A stretch of DNA of 32,027 nucleotides from Actinomycetes bacterium (GTDB lineage: Bacteria; Actinomycetota; Acidimicrobiia; Acidimicrobiales; JAKAVM01): contig JAKAVM010000112.1 in assembly GCA_021827485.1 (NCBI GenBank), positions 1 through 32,027 on the forward strand. Reading direction: 5' to 3'. Position 1 is the stretch's first letter; every line of letters begins with the position of its first letter. The position numbers and the translations under genes are program-made. The notes under the pieces were generated by a model that was not told the DNA's origin, did not search any database, and saw only the letters and a program-made list of their open reading frames with translations. Below are positions 15,538 to 24,991 of the stretch, in pieces.

Positions 15538-16989
15538 AAAGCTTTGGTAACGATCTGCTATGACGAAGTTCACTGGAAGGATCAATCGCTAACGATCGGT
15601 CCTTCACTGCAAAATCGAAGCGGCCCGATCCGAAACTACTGGGCTGCGATGTGTTGTTTCTTGGCACCAGAGAAGATGCAGCCGGTTGGCTCAGACGATA
15701 TAACTGAGAACCAGGAACCGTTCGTGTATCTAGTGGAACTCGACCCGGCTCCGAATGATTGGATTCTCGACGATCCCGACTACCAACTGATTGTATTGCC
15801 TCCAAAGGTGGAGCGGGCTATACGCCAGCGTCGGGCAATCGTTCTAGTATCGTACGCTCACGAAGGATTCCGACACTTTCAGGCCGGGCGTATGGCGCGA
15901 AATCGACTATTGCGATCGTTGAGTTCGCGAGGCCCGCTTCGGCGACAAGTTCAAACTAGCATTTTTGATACCCTTAGCGTTTTTGCCACTCTATATGACT
16001 TGTCGCCAGAGCAGCTGTGGTTTGTATCGGCCAATGTCAATGTAGTGGAGGAAGAGTCCCTATGGCGAACCGCAAGGGGGTTGAGCGTTTCCCCGTTTAC
16101 TTTGCGCCAATGCGAGATCACTTCATTTGGCATTGGACTTGCCGCTAGAGAGAGCTTTTTGCGCGGGAGAGGCCCCGCAACAATTTTAGAAGATTCAGAT
16201 CATGCTGAGAGGCGCGCAATTACTCTTAAGTGGGTACCGAATCCATTCTCAGGGTATGGGATAGATGATCAATGGCAAGAACCGAAGTGGAGATATTCTT
16301 TTCTGAATCGCAGGTTTAGGCAAAACCGGTGGTGGGTTCTAGAGCGGCTATTCGACTCAGGTCTACTGGAGTACGGATATGTTTCATTTCCAAGAATGAC
16401 CCCTGGTATGTTGAAGAAGGTTGAGGACAAGACTCGCGGTAATAGATTGGACGAACTTCTCACCCAGTTGCCACTGCACGCTGACATCGAATGGGTGAGC
16501 AATCCTCACGAAGTACTCTTCTACACTAATCCGGAAAATACTCACGCTGTTATGACTTATCCAACCGAGGTGGCTCGGGATTCGGCACTCCAGGTTGTCG
16601 TCGAGACTTATTACCAGAACGATTTCAGCAACAGCACTATGTTTACCGAGAAGTCCTTCAAGTGCCTCATGGGTCGCGGCCCTGCCATCATCGTTGGGCC
16701 ACGAGATACTTTGAAATATCTAAATTCAATAGGAGTCGAGACGTGGTCGAACGTCATTGACGAATCCTATGATAACTTCGGAGATTGGGATCTTATAACC
16801 CACCGACCACGTCGTTTGGATGCTGCGATGGATGCAGTACTTCCTGTCATTGGTGATGCTCGTGAATCACGGAAGGCTGTGTTTGCTTGCCAATCTCAGT
16901 ATAAGCATAATCTTCGATGGCTTATCGAGGCGGATAAGCCGTGGGACCGACTGTTGCAGGAACTCGAAAGTACACTTTCGTCCATGTGA
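15514..16989 (+). CDS. Uncharacterised glycosyltransferase-like protein
   Basis: 491-aa ORF. C-terminal FTEKSFKCLMGRGPAIIVGPRDTLKYLNSIGVETWSNVIDESYDNFGD resembles the TEK-x-KP-x-G / YD signature seen in some glycan-biosynthesis proteins. The first codons lie within the ATPase remnant. Confidence 0.5.
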   Translation: MGVRNSVSKALVTICYDEVHWKDQSLTIGPSLQNRSGPIRNYWAAMCCFLAPEKMQPVGSDDITENQEPFVYLVELDPAPNDWILDDPDYQLIVLPPKVERAIRQRRAIVLVSYAHEGFRHFQAGRMARNRLLRSLSSRGPLRRQVQTSIFDTLSVFATLYDLSPEQLWFVSANVNVVEEESLWRTARGLSVSPFTLRQCEITSFGIGLAARESFLRGRGPATILEDSDHAERRAITLKWVPNPFSGYGIDDQWQEPKWRYSFLNRRFRQNRWWVLERLFDSGLLEYGYVSFPRMTPGMLKKVEDKTRGNRLDELLTQLPLHADIEWVSNPHEVLFYTNPENTHAVMTYPTEVARDSALQVVVETYYQNDFSNSTMFTEKSFKCLMGRGPAIIVGPRDTLKYLNSIGVETWSNVIDESYDNFGDWDLITHRPRRLDAAMDAVLPVIGDARESRKAVFACQSQYKHNLRWLIEADKPWDRLLQELESTLSSM

Positions 16990-17141
16990 ATACCACTTAG
17001 GTTGAAGAAAAGCTTTCCCAATTTATTCTAATCGTATAGTGAAGACAATTAGCATACTATTACGACGTTATGAAAATAGAGCACACATCCAACATATAGA
17101 ATGAAGTTAGCAAAGGTATAGCAACTTATTGGAAGTTCAAT

Positions 17142-17166
17142 AGATATTCGATAAGTATGAATATCT
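17142..17166. promoter_or_regulatory. 8-bp inverted repeat upstream of the ATPase
   Basis: agatattc-gataagtat-gaatatct, about 17 bp before the start at 17183. Confidence 0.35.
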
Positions 17167-17182
17167 TTGATAAGTTAGAGAC

Positions 17183-18418
17183 GTGGATCCTAGAACTAAT
17201 CCTTACACCCCGAACGCTGGCGCCCAGCCGCCAGTACTGGCGGGTCGATCGAGCCTCTTGGATAACTTTTCTGTGTTGATGAATAGATTGAAAGCTGGGC
17301 GCACCGACAAATCAATGGTGATCACTGGACTGCGCGGGGTGGGTAAGACTGTGCTTCTAGGTGTCTTCCGTAAGAACGCCGATGATTCGGGCTGGGTGAC
17401 GCTTGAGAGCGAAATCTCCAAGCACGATGATATGGCATTTGGGAAGATGATCGCCAAAGAAATGCGTAGAGCACTTTTTTCCTTGGATCCTGCGCGCAAA
17501 TGGGCGAAACGAGCTCGACGTGCTGCGGGTGTACTCCGATCCTTTTCCTTGACGGTCGATCCAGGCGGGTCGCTATCTGTTGGACTCGATGTCGAACGAA
17601 TGTATGGCACCGCAGATTCAGGACAGCTCGATTCAGATCTTACCGATCTCTTTGTAGCCCTTGGTGAAGCGGCCCAAGAAAAGGGAACTGGCATTTTGTT
17701 ATTGTTTGATGAGATTCATTGTCTGTCGCTGTCTCAGCTTGAAGCTCTCATCATGGGCCTACACAAATGTGTCCAACGAAGCCTCCCCATCACCCTCGTC
17801 GGCGCAGGACTTCCTCAGACTTTGGAGTTGTCTTCCGAAGCTAAGTCGTATTCCGAGAGACTATTCTCATTCCCACAGATCGGAGCGCTTTCGGCCGACG
17901 AGGCTAAATACGCTCTCATTGAGCCAGCATCTCATCTCGGAATAACATTCGAGGAGTCTGCTATTGATTTCATTTGTGAGTACACCGGAGGCTATCCATA
18001 TTTTCTCCAGGAGTATGGAAAGGCTGTGTGGAATGTTTCTGGAGGTGAGATGATCACCTTAGAAGATGCAAAGGTTGCACAAAGTCTTGTCGAACATGAG
18101 CTTGATGAGAATTTCTTTGCGACCCGCATATCAGGCGCAACTCAATTGGAATATGCGTACATGAGGGCGATGGCTGAACTTGGCGACGGACCTCAGCTCG
18201 CTGGAGACGTTGCTTCGTTACTGGATCGCACATCTCCCCAAGTGTCGCCGACGCGCTCAAACCTCATTGCAAAGGGCCAGCTATATACCCCTCAATTCGG
18301 ATATGCGGATTTCACGGTGCCCCAGTTTGCGCGTTACCTCCGTCGCAGGGGACCACTCGAAGTGCCCAAACAACGTCCAAAAACAGGACGGGATCGTGTT
18401 GACGAACAATTGAGATAG
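17183..18418 (+). CDS. AAA/Orc1-like P-loop ATPase
   Basis: LAGRSSLLDNFSVLMNRL...MVITGLRGVGKTVLLGVF (Walker A), GILLLFDEIHCLS (Walker B), GGYPYFLQEYGKAVW; C-terminal wHTH-like region. Confidence 0.85.
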   Translation: MDPRTNPYTPNAGAQPPVLAGRSSLLDNFSVLMNRLKAGRTDKSMVITGLRGVGKTVLLGVFRKNADDSGWVTLESEISKHDDMAFGKMIAKEMRRALFSLDPARKWAKRARRAAGVLRSFSLTVDPGGSLSVGLDVERMYGTADSGQLDSDLTDLFVALGEAAQEKGTGILLLFDEIHCLSLSQLEALIMGLHKCVQRSLPITLVGAGLPQTLELSSEAKSYSERLFSFPQIGALSADEAKYALIEPASHLGITFEESAIDFICEYTGGYPYFLQEYGKAVWNVSGGEMITLEDAKVAQSLVEHELDENFFATRISGATQLEYAYMRAMAELGDGPQLAGDVASLLDRTSPQVSPTRSNLIAKGQLYTPQFGYADFTVPQFARYLRRRGPLEVPKQRPKTGRDRVDEQLR

Positions 18419-18484
18419 CATTGAGTAGCGGCTTAAGCGACTAATCCTATGAGATATCGAAGATTGGGAACTGCTGTCGGTTAC

Positions 18485-19054
18485 TCAGAGGGAGACCTTG
18501 AATATTGCTTCAATTGTATCTCCTAGGTTGGACCAATTTAGAACTGAATTGGTCACTGATTTTGCTACGCGGCCCACTCGATTATGCTCTGCAAAAGCCC
18601 GGAGTGCATTAGTTTCTGGACAAGTTCCACTCGTCAGTTCTGTTGCGGGCCTAAGAAGAGGAGCATCGCGATGGAGTATTTTTCTAAGAGTCGGTTCAGC
18701 AATATTTTTTGTTCGAATCCGAAGTGGAATGAATCCTTCTAAGGCAACCTTTGTGCGGAGAATGTTTGGCTCGAAATACGATATGTGGTCACCACCTATT
18801 GCTGACCAGCTATCTCGGAGAAGCCTCCTCGACAAAGAACTAAAGTTTGGAGTGGTGAGATACAGGATCCCACCAGGTGCAAGGACCTCCTTTGCTCTTT
18901 GAAAGAACTTACTTGGGTGGGGTACATGCTCAATTGTCTCGATCATCGTAATCACGTCGAATTTTCCATCTATTTCAAAAAAGTCAGCAGTTGTACACTG
19001 AGAATTTAGGATCGTACGAGCGATATTGATCGCAGACGGTGATCGGTCTATTTC
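18485..19054 (-). pseudogene. Class I SAM methyltransferase, 5'-truncated
   Basis: Open frame from 19054: EIDRSPSAINIARTILNSQCTTADFFEIDGKFDVITMIETIEHVPHPSKFFQRAKEVLAPGGILYLTTPN. It lacks the upstream glycine-rich SAM motif; TAA at 19057-19055 precedes. Confidence 0.75.
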
Positions 19055-19162
19055 TTATTGGAAGGTGCTATGAACCTACTCCATATTCCGTAGATACGAA
19101 CCTAAGATGAAGAAGAATATGCATAGGGTACAATTATCCTATTCGTGGACAAAGCGCCGCGA

Positions 19163-19537
19163 TTAAGGAGCATTGCTTTGGAGTAGAGGGTTAGAAAGAT
19201 GAAGATCCTCGATATGACCAAAATCATCAGTGTTGGCCGTCCACAACGTTGAGTTGTTCTCTATTGCAGTGGCTGCCACTATTGAATCACCTAGACTCAT
19301 TTGTTTGAGCTGGCGAAGTTTAATAGCTAGCTCGACAATAGCGTCTGTAAGCGGCAAGCCATATGATTCGTTAAAGAGTGCGTCAAGGAGCAAGAGTTCA
19401 TTTGCTGGAATACGCGAGTATCCCAATGCTTCAATTTTAGTAATACTCGCGTGAGCAATGTCTTTGTTGGCAACTAGCTCACTGCTTAGGATTCCTTTCG
19501 CTAGGTAAATGAATATATTAGTATCGAGAATGATCAT
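19163..19537 (-). CDS. VapC-like PIN-domain toxin (second module)
   Basis: MIILDTNIFIYLAKG...SITKIEALGY...SLGDSIVAATAIENNSTLWTANTDDF. Confidence 0.85.
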   Translation of the reverse strand: MIILDTNIFIYLAKGILSSELVANKDIAHASITKIEALGYSRIPANELLLLDALFNESYGLPLTDAIVELAIKLRQLKQMSLGDSIVAATAIENNSTLWTANTDDFGHIEDLHLSNPLLQSNAP

Positions 19538-19542
19538 CGCAC

Positions 19543-19806
19543 CTAAGCCCTTCCGGGAAGAGGACGATCCTTTCTGATGCCACGTTGCCATTCAACAGGA
19601 TTGCCTATATATGAATAGCTGTTGATTTCTTGCAACTGTCGAATCAGTTCCTGGATTCTCGCGCGGTCTTGCTTTGGCTTAGCAATAGGCAATCCAATAA
19701 GGGCTTTTTGTCCCAGCGTTAGTTGTGCATCCTCAACATATTGCTTAGGAACACGAAGAGCATACGAATTTCCCGTTCTTATTACTGTAACTAAATAGGT
19801 ACTCAT
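19543..19806 (-). CDS. AbrB/MazE-like antitoxin
   Basis: MSTYLVTVIRTGNSYALRVPKQYVEDAQLTLGQKALIGL: swapped-hairpin AbrB-like pattern, directly upstream of the PIN gene. Confidence 0.75.
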   Translation of the reverse strand: MSTYLVTVIRTGNSYALRVPKQYVEDAQLTLGQKALIGLPIAKPKQDRARIQELIRQLQEINSYSYIGNPVEWQRGIRKDRPLPGRA

Positions 19807-19815
19807 GTATATATG

Positions 19816-19829
19816 TTAGTATTTACTAA
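19816..19829. promoter_or_regulatory. Small palindrome, possible antitoxin operator
   Basis: TTAGTA-TT-TACTAA 10 bp upstream of the antitoxin ATG. Confidence 0.4.
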
Positions 19830-20032
19830 TAACTATAGTCAAAGTCATCATAGAAATCATGATTTCAGGAACACTTGAAACGCTGTTACCTTTGATCAAC
19901 AAGTGATAGCTATTGGTCTCAAGTCATCGCTCTTGTGTGCCGATAACCAAACGATGGTATCTTGGTACCAGCAATTATGATCCGGTTTCGAGGGCTCGAC
20001 CGGATGACGACATTGAGAACGAAAGGCATTCG

Positions 20033-21004
20033 GTGCGGGTACTCGTCACTGGAGGAGCAGGTTTTATCGGCTCCCATTTAGTTGAGCAACTGATAAAACG
20101 TGAAGACCAAGTTGTTGTGTTGGATGACTTATCGACTGGGTCTGTCGAAAATCTAAGACATGCTCAATCTATTTGTGATTTTGAAGTAGTTGAAGGCTCA
20201 GTAACTGATGAATTGCTGGTAGATAGCTTGGTGCAAGAGTGCGATGCAATTTTGCACATGGCCGCCGCTGTTGGGGTGAAACTGGTTATGGATCGGCCTC
20301 TAGAGTCTTTCCAAACAAATGTTCGTGGAACTGAAGTGGTCGTTGAAGCCGCTGATAGGCATTCGGTCAAAGTTTTAGTGGCATCGACCTCAGAAGTGTA
20401 CGGGAAAAATCGTTCCGGGGTATTTAGCGAAGACAGCGACTTCGTCTACGGCCCGACCTCGGTTACCCGGTGGACTTATGCCCTTTCAAAGGCAACCGAT
20501 GAAGTTATTGCTTACTACTATTTTCTTGAGAAAGGACTCTCAACCGTGATTTTTCGTCTTTTCAATACAGTAGGTCCCAGACAGAGTGGGGATTTCGGAA
20601 TGGTCCTACCGAGATTTGTTCGCCAAGCTCTAAGCGGTGCGCCATTGACTGTCCATGGTAATGGAACACAGAAACGGTGCTTTTGTCACGTCGAAGATGC
20701 GGTGAGAGGAATCTTATCTCTCCTGGATGAACCTAGAGCGATAGGCGGAACTTTCAATATTGGTTCCACTGAAGAAATTTCAATTATTGATGCAGCCAAG
20801 CGCGTGATTGAAGAGACAGGCAGCTCTTCTGAAATTCAACTTATTGATTACTTAGATGTATATGGAGCAGGCTTTGAAGATATTCCGAGGCGAGTACCTG
20901 ATATTTCTAAGATCTCTAATCTAACCGGTTGGAAACCTACTCGTGAGATGGATTACATAATTCAAAGTGTTATCGAGAGCGTTTCGTCAGAGCTAGTTCT
21001 TTGA
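20033..21004 (+). CDS. NAD-dependent epimerase/dehydratase (extended SDR, sugar-nucleotide)
   Basis: VRVLVTGGAGFIGSHLVEQL...VVLDDLSTGSVENL...HMAAAVGVKLVMDRPLESFQTNVRGTEVVV...ASTSEVYG...YALSKATDE. GTG start at 20033 is likelier than the ORF start at 19913. Confidence 0.87.
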   Translation: MRVLVTGGAGFIGSHLVEQLIKREDQVVVLDDLSTGSVENLRHAQSICDFEVVEGSVTDELLVDSLVQECDAILHMAAAVGVKLVMDRPLESFQTNVRGTEVVVEAADRHSVKVLVASTSEVYGKNRSGVFSEDSDFVYGPTSVTRWTYALSKATDEVIAYYYFLEKGLSTVIFRLFNTVGPRQSGDFGMVLPRFVRQALSGAPLTVHGNGTQKRCFCHVEDAVRGILSLLDEPRAIGGTFNIGSTEEISIIDAAKRVIEETGSSSEIQLIDYLDVYGAGFEDIPRRVPDISKISNLTGWKPTREMDYIIQSVIESVSSELVL

Positions 21005-21023
21005 GTAGATAAATTTCACTAGC

Positions 21024-22079
21024 ATGGGTAACAGTATCTGGATCATTTCTTTAGGTGTATCGTTTATAGTTTGTTTGGTCAGCGTTCCGCTTTTTCGGCA
21101 ATTGGCGATACGTACTGACTTTCTTGATCATCCTGCAGACCATAAACAACACGCTAAGTCAACTCCGTATTTGGGGGGTGCAGCAATATTTGTAGGTATT
21201 TTGGCAGCAGTTGTGGTAGGTCACGATACTTTACATTCAACTATAATCGGTATTGCCGTTGCGATTCTATTTTTTACAGGGCTTTATGATGACAAGAAGA
21301 CGCTGAGGCCGTTTGCAAAGCTAGCATTACAAGGTTTAGCTGCCATTATCGTATTCGTTGTTGGATTTCACTTGGAAGCTCAAGGAGTCTGGATACATCT
21401 TGTAAGTTCTCGGGCAATTGATTTGGTACCTACATTTGCTCTTTTTGTTCTAATGCCTAATTGCGTCAACCTATTAGACAATGCTGATGGCTTAGCTGGT
21501 GGGGTTGTTGGAGCATCGGCACTGGGGATTCTTATAGAATCTCTACTTCGTTCTCAGTTTGAACTAGCAATCGCAGCAGCAGCAGTACTCGGGGCGCTGA
21601 TGGCGTTTCTTATTTTCAATCGCAGTCCTGCTTCAATTTTTATGGGTGACGCAGGTAGCTTGCCTCTTGGCTTAGTACTTATAGTCCTTGCCGTTCGGGC
21701 AGGAGGAGTTCTATCCACGCCTGAAGGTGCGGCGATAACCTTGATGTATGTTGCAATTCCGCTAGCTGATACCGCAACCGTATTTGTGGCCAGGATTGTA
21801 AATGGCAGATCCATCTTTCAAGGCGGTCAAGACCATCTCTCTCATAGGCTTGCCACTTCGGGAATGTCTTTAGGAGTTTCTACCTGGCTTCTAATTGTAA
21901 GCCAAGCAGTCATTTCCGCAATGGGAGCCCTAGGCGCAAACGGCACTGTTTCGATATGGTTCTCAATTACTGTTGCAGCTATGGTTCTAGTATCTGTTAT
22001 GGCAATGGGTATCCGACCATCGGTTTCCAGAATTCTTTATCAAACCACCGATACAGTCCAGCCGGTTTCTGCAAGCTGA
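21024..22079 (+). CDS. WecA/MraY-family undecaprenyl-phosphate sugar-1-phosphate transferase
   Basis: DHPADHKQHAKSTPYLGGAAIF, GLYDDKKTLRPFAKL, NCVNLLDNADGLAGGV, NRSPASIFMGDAGSLPLG, GGQDHLSHRL; polytopic. Confidence 0.9.
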   Translation: MGNSIWIISLGVSFIVCLVSVPLFRQLAIRTDFLDHPADHKQHAKSTPYLGGAAIFVGILAAVVVGHDTLHSTIIGIAVAILFFTGLYDDKKTLRPFAKLALQGLAAIIVFVVGFHLEAQGVWIHLVSSRAIDLVPTFALFVLMPNCVNLLDNADGLAGGVVGASALGILIESLLRSQFELAIAAAAVLGALMAFLIFNRSPASIFMGDAGSLPLGLVLIVLAVRAGGVLSTPEGAAITLMYVAIPLADTATVFVARIVNGRSIFQGGQDHLSHRLATSGMSLGVSTWLLIVSQAVISAMGALGANGTVSIWFSITVAAMVLVSVMAMGIRPSVSRILYQTTDTVQPVSAS

Positions 22080-22178
22080 TAACTCCTGGTAGGCAGCATA
22101 GTCTATCTGAGCCTGAAAAAGGTTTGCTGCCTTCCAGTATATTTGAAGGTTATATAGCTAAAGCGTACAATATATTGT

Positions 22179-23555
22179 GTGGATGAAATCGTTATCCAAG
22201 AACTTATTGCGACATGGAATCCTCACTTTGAAGATCTAAGAAGAGGTGGCTGGGTGGGTACTGTTTCGCGCGAGAAGTATCTGACGCGCATAGAGCAGCT
22301 TATGGATATACGCCAGGCAATATTTCTTAGTGGTGTACGACGTTCAGGCAAGTCAACTATCGTACAGCAGCTAATCGGTCGACTCATAGAAAGGGAGGGT
22401 GTACCTCCTCAGAACATCTTGTATTTGTACCTCGACGATATTTTGGTGCAACCATACCTGTCCCTGGGGTCAGGCATGCTCGATCAGCTTTATGCTTATT
22501 ACAAAGAGAAGTACAACCCACAGGGTAGAGTCTACCTATTTCTCGACGAGATACAGAGTGTCGATAGCTTCAATCACTGGGTGGCAACTCATTACGAACG
22601 CAAGGAAGATATCAAGTTTATACTGTCAGGTTCTCGCAAGTCTCTCATAGAATCTGACACCGCAACCCTCCTAACTGGCAGGAACGTTGTTATTGAGGTC
22701 TACCCGCTTAGTTTCTATGAATACCTTGGTATGCGCAACGTTACAGTAGAGGACGGGGATGGGACGCTTCTCGGAATATACAGAGCCAATTACCACCAGC
22801 AGCTCTCTTTGTTGCACCACCTCGGCAACTTCTTTGTAGAAGGGGGCTTTCCCGAGATTGTGCTTGCCAAGACGCAAGAAGCTAAAACTGCCATAGCAAA
22901 TGGCTACTATAGGGATATCGTTACGCGAGATGTACTTATACCAAATAGGATTCGCAATGCAAGTGATGTTGAAGTATTGGGCTTGCAAATACTAAATGAC
23001 TTTGCGAAAACACATACATATAGCAGTCTAGGTAAGCCATACAAGCTATCTGTCGATACCGTAAAGAACTATTTCAAATATTTTACAGATGCCTACTTAT
23101 TTTATGAGAGTAAGTTCTTCTCATATAAAACAAAGGAGTCACAAGACATACAGCGACCCCGCAAAATATACATAGTCGATAACGGTATACGAAACTTTAA
23201 CTTGCCTATACCGAGGCCGGACTTCGGGCGCTGTGCTGAAAATGTTGCCTACATGGAACTAAAAAAGACCAGCACGCTTGTCTCCTACTGGAAGGGCAAG
23301 CGAGAGGTTGATTTTGTCGTCCAGAATGGTAGGCTGCATCTGTTTAATGTCTCATACACAAGTGAGCCTCATGAGCGAGAAATGGTTGGTATGGTTGAGG
23401 GACTAGAAGAGTTCGCTATTGCAGAAGGCTTAGTGCTCACAAAGGACTACTTTGAGACTAAAGTGATAGACGGAAAGACGTTAGAGTTCGTACCTTTATG
23501 GGTATGGCTCATAGCAAATTGTAAGGTGTTCTTTAGGGAACTACGGAATTCTTGA
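22179..23555 (+). CDS. AAA_14/DUF4143-family ATPase
   Basis: IRQAIFLSGVRRSGKSTIVQQLI, VYLFLDEIQSVDSFNHWV, KFILSGSRKSLIES, GRNVVIEVYPLSFYEYL, GYYRDIVTRDVL, ENVAYMELKK...VDFVV. Confidence 0.9.
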   Translation: MDEIVIQELIATWNPHFEDLRRGGWVGTVSREKYLTRIEQLMDIRQAIFLSGVRRSGKSTIVQQLIGRLIEREGVPPQNILYLYLDDILVQPYLSLGSGMLDQLYAYYKEKYNPQGRVYLFLDEIQSVDSFNHWVATHYERKEDIKFILSGSRKSLIESDTATLLTGRNVVIEVYPLSFYEYLGMRNVTVEDGDGTLLGIYRANYHQQLSLLHHLGNFFVEGGFPEIVLAKTQEAKTAIANGYYRDIVTRDVLIPNRIRNASDVEVLGLQILNDFAKTHTYSSLGKPYKLSVDTVKNYFKYFTDAYLFYESKFFSYKTKESQDIQRPRKIYIVDNGIRNFNLPIPRPDFGRCAENVAYMELKKTSTLVSYWKGKREVDFVVQNGRLHLFNVSYTSEPHEREMVGMVEGLEEFAIAEGLVLTKDYFETKVIDGKTLEFVPLWVWLIANCKVFFRELRNS

Positions 23556-23573
23556 ACTAAAGTTGGGCCAGTA

Positions 23574-24299
23574 TTGATGAACAAGTTGATAGGTAGGATA
23601 AGTCGCTCTATCAGGTATCGTTTGGGTTTTCTTGTCGCCAACGAAGCCCTCGAAAGCGGAGAGCGTTCAAAATATGTGGCGCATTATCAAGAGAGGATTA
23701 CTCACTGTCAGTTCCTCAGCGACCCCGAGCACTATGAACATCCGCGAGCTAGATGGGTTGTTGAAAGCTTGGGCAACGCTAATCAAGTATTGGAAATCGG
23801 GTGTGGCGATGGTGGCATGACAAAGATGGTTTCCCCAATGGTAAATCACATAACGGCCTTAGATGTGTCCGAGGTTTCCTTAGAACAAGTCCGCAAGTTG
23901 GAGCTGCCCAACGTGACAACCGCGTGTGGGCTAGTCGAAGAATATCATCCCGCAAACCAATTTGATGCGGCTATCCTGTCTGAAGTGATTGAGCACGTAC
24001 TCGAACCCGAACAAGTTCTGCGGGCCGTTATTGGCCTACTGGCACCTGGTGGAAAACTTCTAATCACTACGCCTAATGGACATTGGGAATCTGATGAGCA
24101 TATTCATATTTGGACTATATCTTCGCTTTTTAAGCTTTACACCAAACTTGATTGTGAAACTATTGAGATAGGTTATATTCGCGACGTAGAAAACAAACGA
24201 AGGTGGTTATCGGCTGTATTGACTAAGTCCATATCAAATCCTGCGTCCGATGATTTCCATTCGAAGGTTTCAACTATGCGTAAACGAGTTCGCTCCTAA
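23574..24299 (+). CDS. Class I SAM-dependent methyltransferase
   Basis: ANQVLEIGCGDGGMTKMVSPMVNHITALDVSEVSLEQVRKL...FDAAILSEVIEHVLEPEQVLRAVIGLLAPGGKLLITTPNG. Confidence 0.87.
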   Translation: MMNKLIGRISRSIRYRLGFLVANEALESGERSKYVAHYQERITHCQFLSDPEHYEHPRARWVVESLGNANQVLEIGCGDGGMTKMVSPMVNHITALDVSEVSLEQVRKLELPNVTTACGLVEEYHPANQFDAAILSEVIEHVLEPEQVLRAVIGLLAPGGKLLITTPNGHWESDEHIHIWTISSLFKLYTKLDCETIEIGYIRDVENKRRWLSAVLTKSISNPASDDFHSKVSTMRKRVRS

Positions 24300-24988
24300 G
24301 TTGAAAAGTATCAAATCGAGGGTTGAAAATATACGAAGGATTCCTGTTTCGGACTTGTTGCATCCCAAGAAACTGAAAGTCTTGAAGATTGCAGGCGCAA
24401 ATACGTTAATGCCAGCTTCGCGACTTTCACGAATTTGGGAGTTAGGTCTTTCTGTCCCAACTGGAAGGATCATTTGTGGAATGCGGAACTTACAAGGGCG
24501 GAAGCGCCGCAATGTTAATTTCAACGGCTGGTAATCGCGATGTGTGGCTTTATGATTCCTGGGAAGGATGTCCCGAGCCGTCCGAAGAGGATGTTGACCG
24601 GGGTGGCAACAAGGGCCGGCGCGGAGACTTTATGTCTTCATTGGAGTCATTTGAACTTATGTTGGGTCGGCTGCCGACCTATAAGTGCAAACTTCACATA
24701 ATGAAAGGATGGTTTCAAGATACAGTTCCTTCTAACAAAGATGAGATAGGCAAGATAGCGTTACTTCACCTTGATGGTGACTGGTATGAGTCAACCAAAG
24801 TCTGTCTTGAGTCGTTGTATGATGCTATCGTCCCAGGAGGTATACTGATAATTGATGACTATGGATACTGGAATGGCTGCAAGAAAGCGGTGGATGAGTT
24901 TTTTGAAAATCGACCTATCCAATTGGTTCAGCAAGACGATACGCAAGCAGTAGTATTTGTCTCACCCAAAGCGATCAACTTGGCTTGA
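24300..24988 (+). pseudogene. TylF-like methyltransferase split by a frameshift
   Basis: C-terminal frame (from 24446): VFLSQLEGSFVECGTYKGGSAAML...LYDSWEGCPEP...ALLHLDGDWYESTKVCLESLYDAIVPGGILIIDDYGYWNGCKKAVDEF. N-terminal part (VENIRRIPVSDLLHPKKL...LSRIWELGL) lies in the frame of 24250..24534. Confidence 0.65.
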
Positions 24989-24991
24989 TGC

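Noticed and set aside
17203-17694. 163-aa minus-strand ORF
   Set aside because: Antisense to the Walker A/B-containing ATPase 17183-18418, which has much stronger coding evidence.
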